Part shown: positions 4,167 to 5,384 of the stretch, in pieces
How positions within the stretch are numbered: the stretch's first letter is position 1
How the letters are laid out: each line of letters begins with the position of its first letter
Assembly: GCA_017743585.1 (NCBI GenBank)
Contig: JAGHYP010000192.1
Span: forward strand, 1-5,384
Source of the DNA: Chloroflexota bacterium
GTDB lineage: Bacteria; Chloroflexota; Anaerolineae; Aggregatilineales; UBA2796
Direction: 5' to 3'
DNA: 5,384 bases
The notes under the pieces: generated by a model
Told to the model about the DNA's origin: nothing
Databases searched by the model: none
Seen by the model: only the letters and a program-made list of their open reading frames with translations
Program-made: the position numbers and the translations under genes

Positions 4167-5384
4167 ATGCCGAAGGATTTGTTCGAGAAGGTACGCAGCT
4201 ACACCATCGCCAAGGAAGCGATGAAGCGGGGCATCTATCCGTATTTTCAGCCGTTGCAGAACTCAGAAGGCGCCACAGCGACCTTTGAAGGGCGCGAGGT
4301 GATCATGCTCGGCTCGAATAACTATCTGGGCTTGACCACGCATCCGAAAGTGCGCCAGGCTGCGATGGATGCTATCGCTAAGTACGGAACGAGCTGCACT
4401 GGCAGCCGCTTTTTGAACGGCACGTTGGAATTGCACTGCGAGTTGGAGCGCCGCCTAGCGCGCTTCATAGGAACTGAAGCTGCGCTCACCTTCACCACAG
4501 GCTACCAAGCCAACGTCGGCACGATCAGCGCATTGGTCGGGCGCGGCGACTACGTGATCATTGATAAAGACGATCACGCCAGCATCGTGGACGGCTGCTT
4601 GATGTGCTTCGGCGAGATGAAGCGCTTCAACCACAACGACGTGAGCAGCCTTGAGAAAGTGCTGAGTCGCCTGCCCGAGGACGCCGGCAAGCTAGTGGTG
4701 GTAGATGGCGTCTACAGCATGGGCGGCGATATCGCGCCGTTGCCCGATATCGTGGCGATCTGCAAGAAGTACGGCGCGCGCATCATGGTGGACGATGCGC
4801 ACGGCATCGGCGTGACCGGCCCAATGGGGCGCGGCACAGTGGCGCACTTCGGATTGCTCGATCAAGTGGATATCGTGATGGGGACGTTCAGCAAGAGCTT
4901 TGCCTCTGTCGGCGGCTTCATCGCGGGCAGCGCCGATGTGATCCACTACATCCAGCACCACGCGCGCTCGTTGATCTTCAGCGCCAGCCTGCCGCCCGCC
5001 AACGCCGCGACCGTCTTGGCGTGCCTTGATATCATCGAGGAGAATCCGCAAATCGTGGATCAGCTGTGGGCGAACGCCAACTACATGCGCGCGCGCCTGA
5101 CCGAGATGGGCTTCGATATTGGGCAGAGCAACACGCCGATCATCCCGATCATCATCCGCGACGATCTGCGCACGGTTTTGGCGTGGCGCGCGCTGGCCGA
5201 CGCAGGAGTCTACACCAATCCTGTCCTGCCGCCCGGCGTGCCGGCTAACATGAGCTTGCTGCGCACCAGCTACACAGCCACGCACACGCGCGCACATCTC
5301 GACCGCGCCCTTGAAGTCTTCGCCGACGTGGCAGATCGGCTCGATTTGATCAAGGCGAGCCGCGCCGCTGTACACTCCTCGAAC
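4167..5384 (+). CDS. Serine palmitoyltransferase-like alpha-oxoamine synthase (PLP enzyme), open at right edge
   Basis: Alpha-oxoamine synthases are PLP enzymes that join an amino acid to an acyl-CoA with loss of CO2. Serine palmitoyltransferase makes 3-ketosphinganine, the first step to sphingolipids. Seen: 406 codons with no stop. Motifs in order are RGIYPYF (21-27), GSNNYLGL (49-56), YGTSCTGSRFLNGTLELH (73-90), DHASIVDG (136-143, H137 stacks on PLP), VDDAHG (208-213, D209 and H212 at the cofactor) and GTFSKSFASVGG (239-250, K243 the Schiff-base lysine). LLRTSYTATHT lies at 364-374. GSRFLNGT and the opening IYPYF resemble bacterial, notably Bacteroides-type, serine palmitoyltransferases more than glycine C-acetyltransferase or 8-amino-7-oxononanoate synthase, though those remain possible. 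Family members are about 390-420 residues, so only a short tail should be missing. The gene has its own promoter-like region and an RBS, and starts 235 bases after elp3, so it is probably not cotranscribed with it. Confidence 0.85.
   Translation, partial: MPKDLFEKVRSYTIAKEAMKRGIYPYFQPLQNSEGATATFEGREVIMLGSNNYLGLTTHPKVRQAAMDAIAKYGTSCTGSRFLNGTLELHCELERRLARFIGTEAALTFTTGYQANVGTISALVGRGDYVIIDKDDHASIVDGCLMCFGEMKRFNHNDVSSLEKVLSRLPEDAGKLVVVDGVYSMGGDIAPLPDIVAICKKYGARIMVDDAHGIGVTGPMGRGTVAHFGLLDQVDIVMGTFSKSFASVGGFIAGSADVIHYIQHHARSLIFSASLPPANAATVLACLDIIEENPQIVDQLWANANYMRARLTEMGFDIGQSNTPIIPIIIRDDLRTVLAWRALADAGVYTNPVLPPGVPANMSLLRTSYTATHTRAHLDRALEVFADVADRLDLIKASRAAVHSSN

Noticed and set aside
4692..5375. Long open frame of 227 codons on the minus strand
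   Set aside because: It is antisense to the PLP synthase, whose motifs are unmistakable. The translation is His/Arg/Asp-rich with no family resemblance, typical of the opposite strand of a GC-rich gene.
1..5384. CRISPR arrays, insertion-sequence ends, phage genes or rRNA
   Set aside because: I found no regularly spaced repeats, terminal inverted repeats beside a transposase, phage-type proteins or rRNA-like stretches on reading both strands.

Overview
The window looks like part of a chromosome from a GC-rich bacterium, most likely a member of the Chloroflexota (green non-sulfur bacteria). This is inferred from two things: a stand-alone bacterial-type Elp3 with a CX3CX2C radical-SAM motif, similar in style to the Dehalococcoides protein, and a small 'GLT..ER' single-pass membrane protein of a kind I associate with this phylum. 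No plasmid, phage, insertion-sequence or CRISPR signature is visible.

Layout. Positions 1-1185 read on the minus strand as a peptidoglycan-related cluster. From the promoter side it holds an intact 83-residue helical protein (934-1185), a broken remnant of anmK (anhydro-N-acetylmuramic acid kinase, about 562-933), the C-terminal fragment of a Gfo/Idh/MocA-family oxidoreductase (177 to about 575), and the first 61 residues of murB (184 to the window edge). The anmK remnant has lost its start and its MSGTS-type N-terminus, and it runs out of frame into the oxidoreductase fragment. The segment therefore looks like a deletion scar between two once-complete genes. A strong sigma-A-like promoter at 1297-1326 faces this cluster, and its leader carries nested inverted repeats directly before the ribosome binding site.

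On the plus strand, 1526-1762 encodes a 78-residue single-pass membrane protein of unknown function, preceded by a GC-rich leader with a 14-bp perfect palindrome. Positions 1763-2104 hold no convincing gene. They do hold candidate promoters and a minus-strand segment (1823-1894) that resembles a decayed tRNA. Positions 2105-3931 encode a full-length Elp3 (608 residues, radical SAM plus GNAT), the wobble-uridine tRNA modification enzyme. After a 235-bp gap with an extended -10 element and a hairpin leader, 4167-5384 encodes a PLP-dependent alpha-oxoamine synthase that most resembles bacterial serine palmitoyltransferase. It is open at the right edge but probably lacks only a few C-terminal residues.

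How the parts relate. MurB makes UDP-MurNAc and AnmK recycles anhydro-MurNAc, so the minus cluster is (or was) a cell-wall synthesis and recycling operon. Its recycling part appears dead here. The plus-strand genes seem to be separate transcription units for tRNA modification and lipid long-chain-base formation. I see no single new multi-gene system. The most notable points are the anmK/oxidoreductase scar, the structured leaders, the tRNA-like relic and the serine-palmitoyltransferase-like enzyme.
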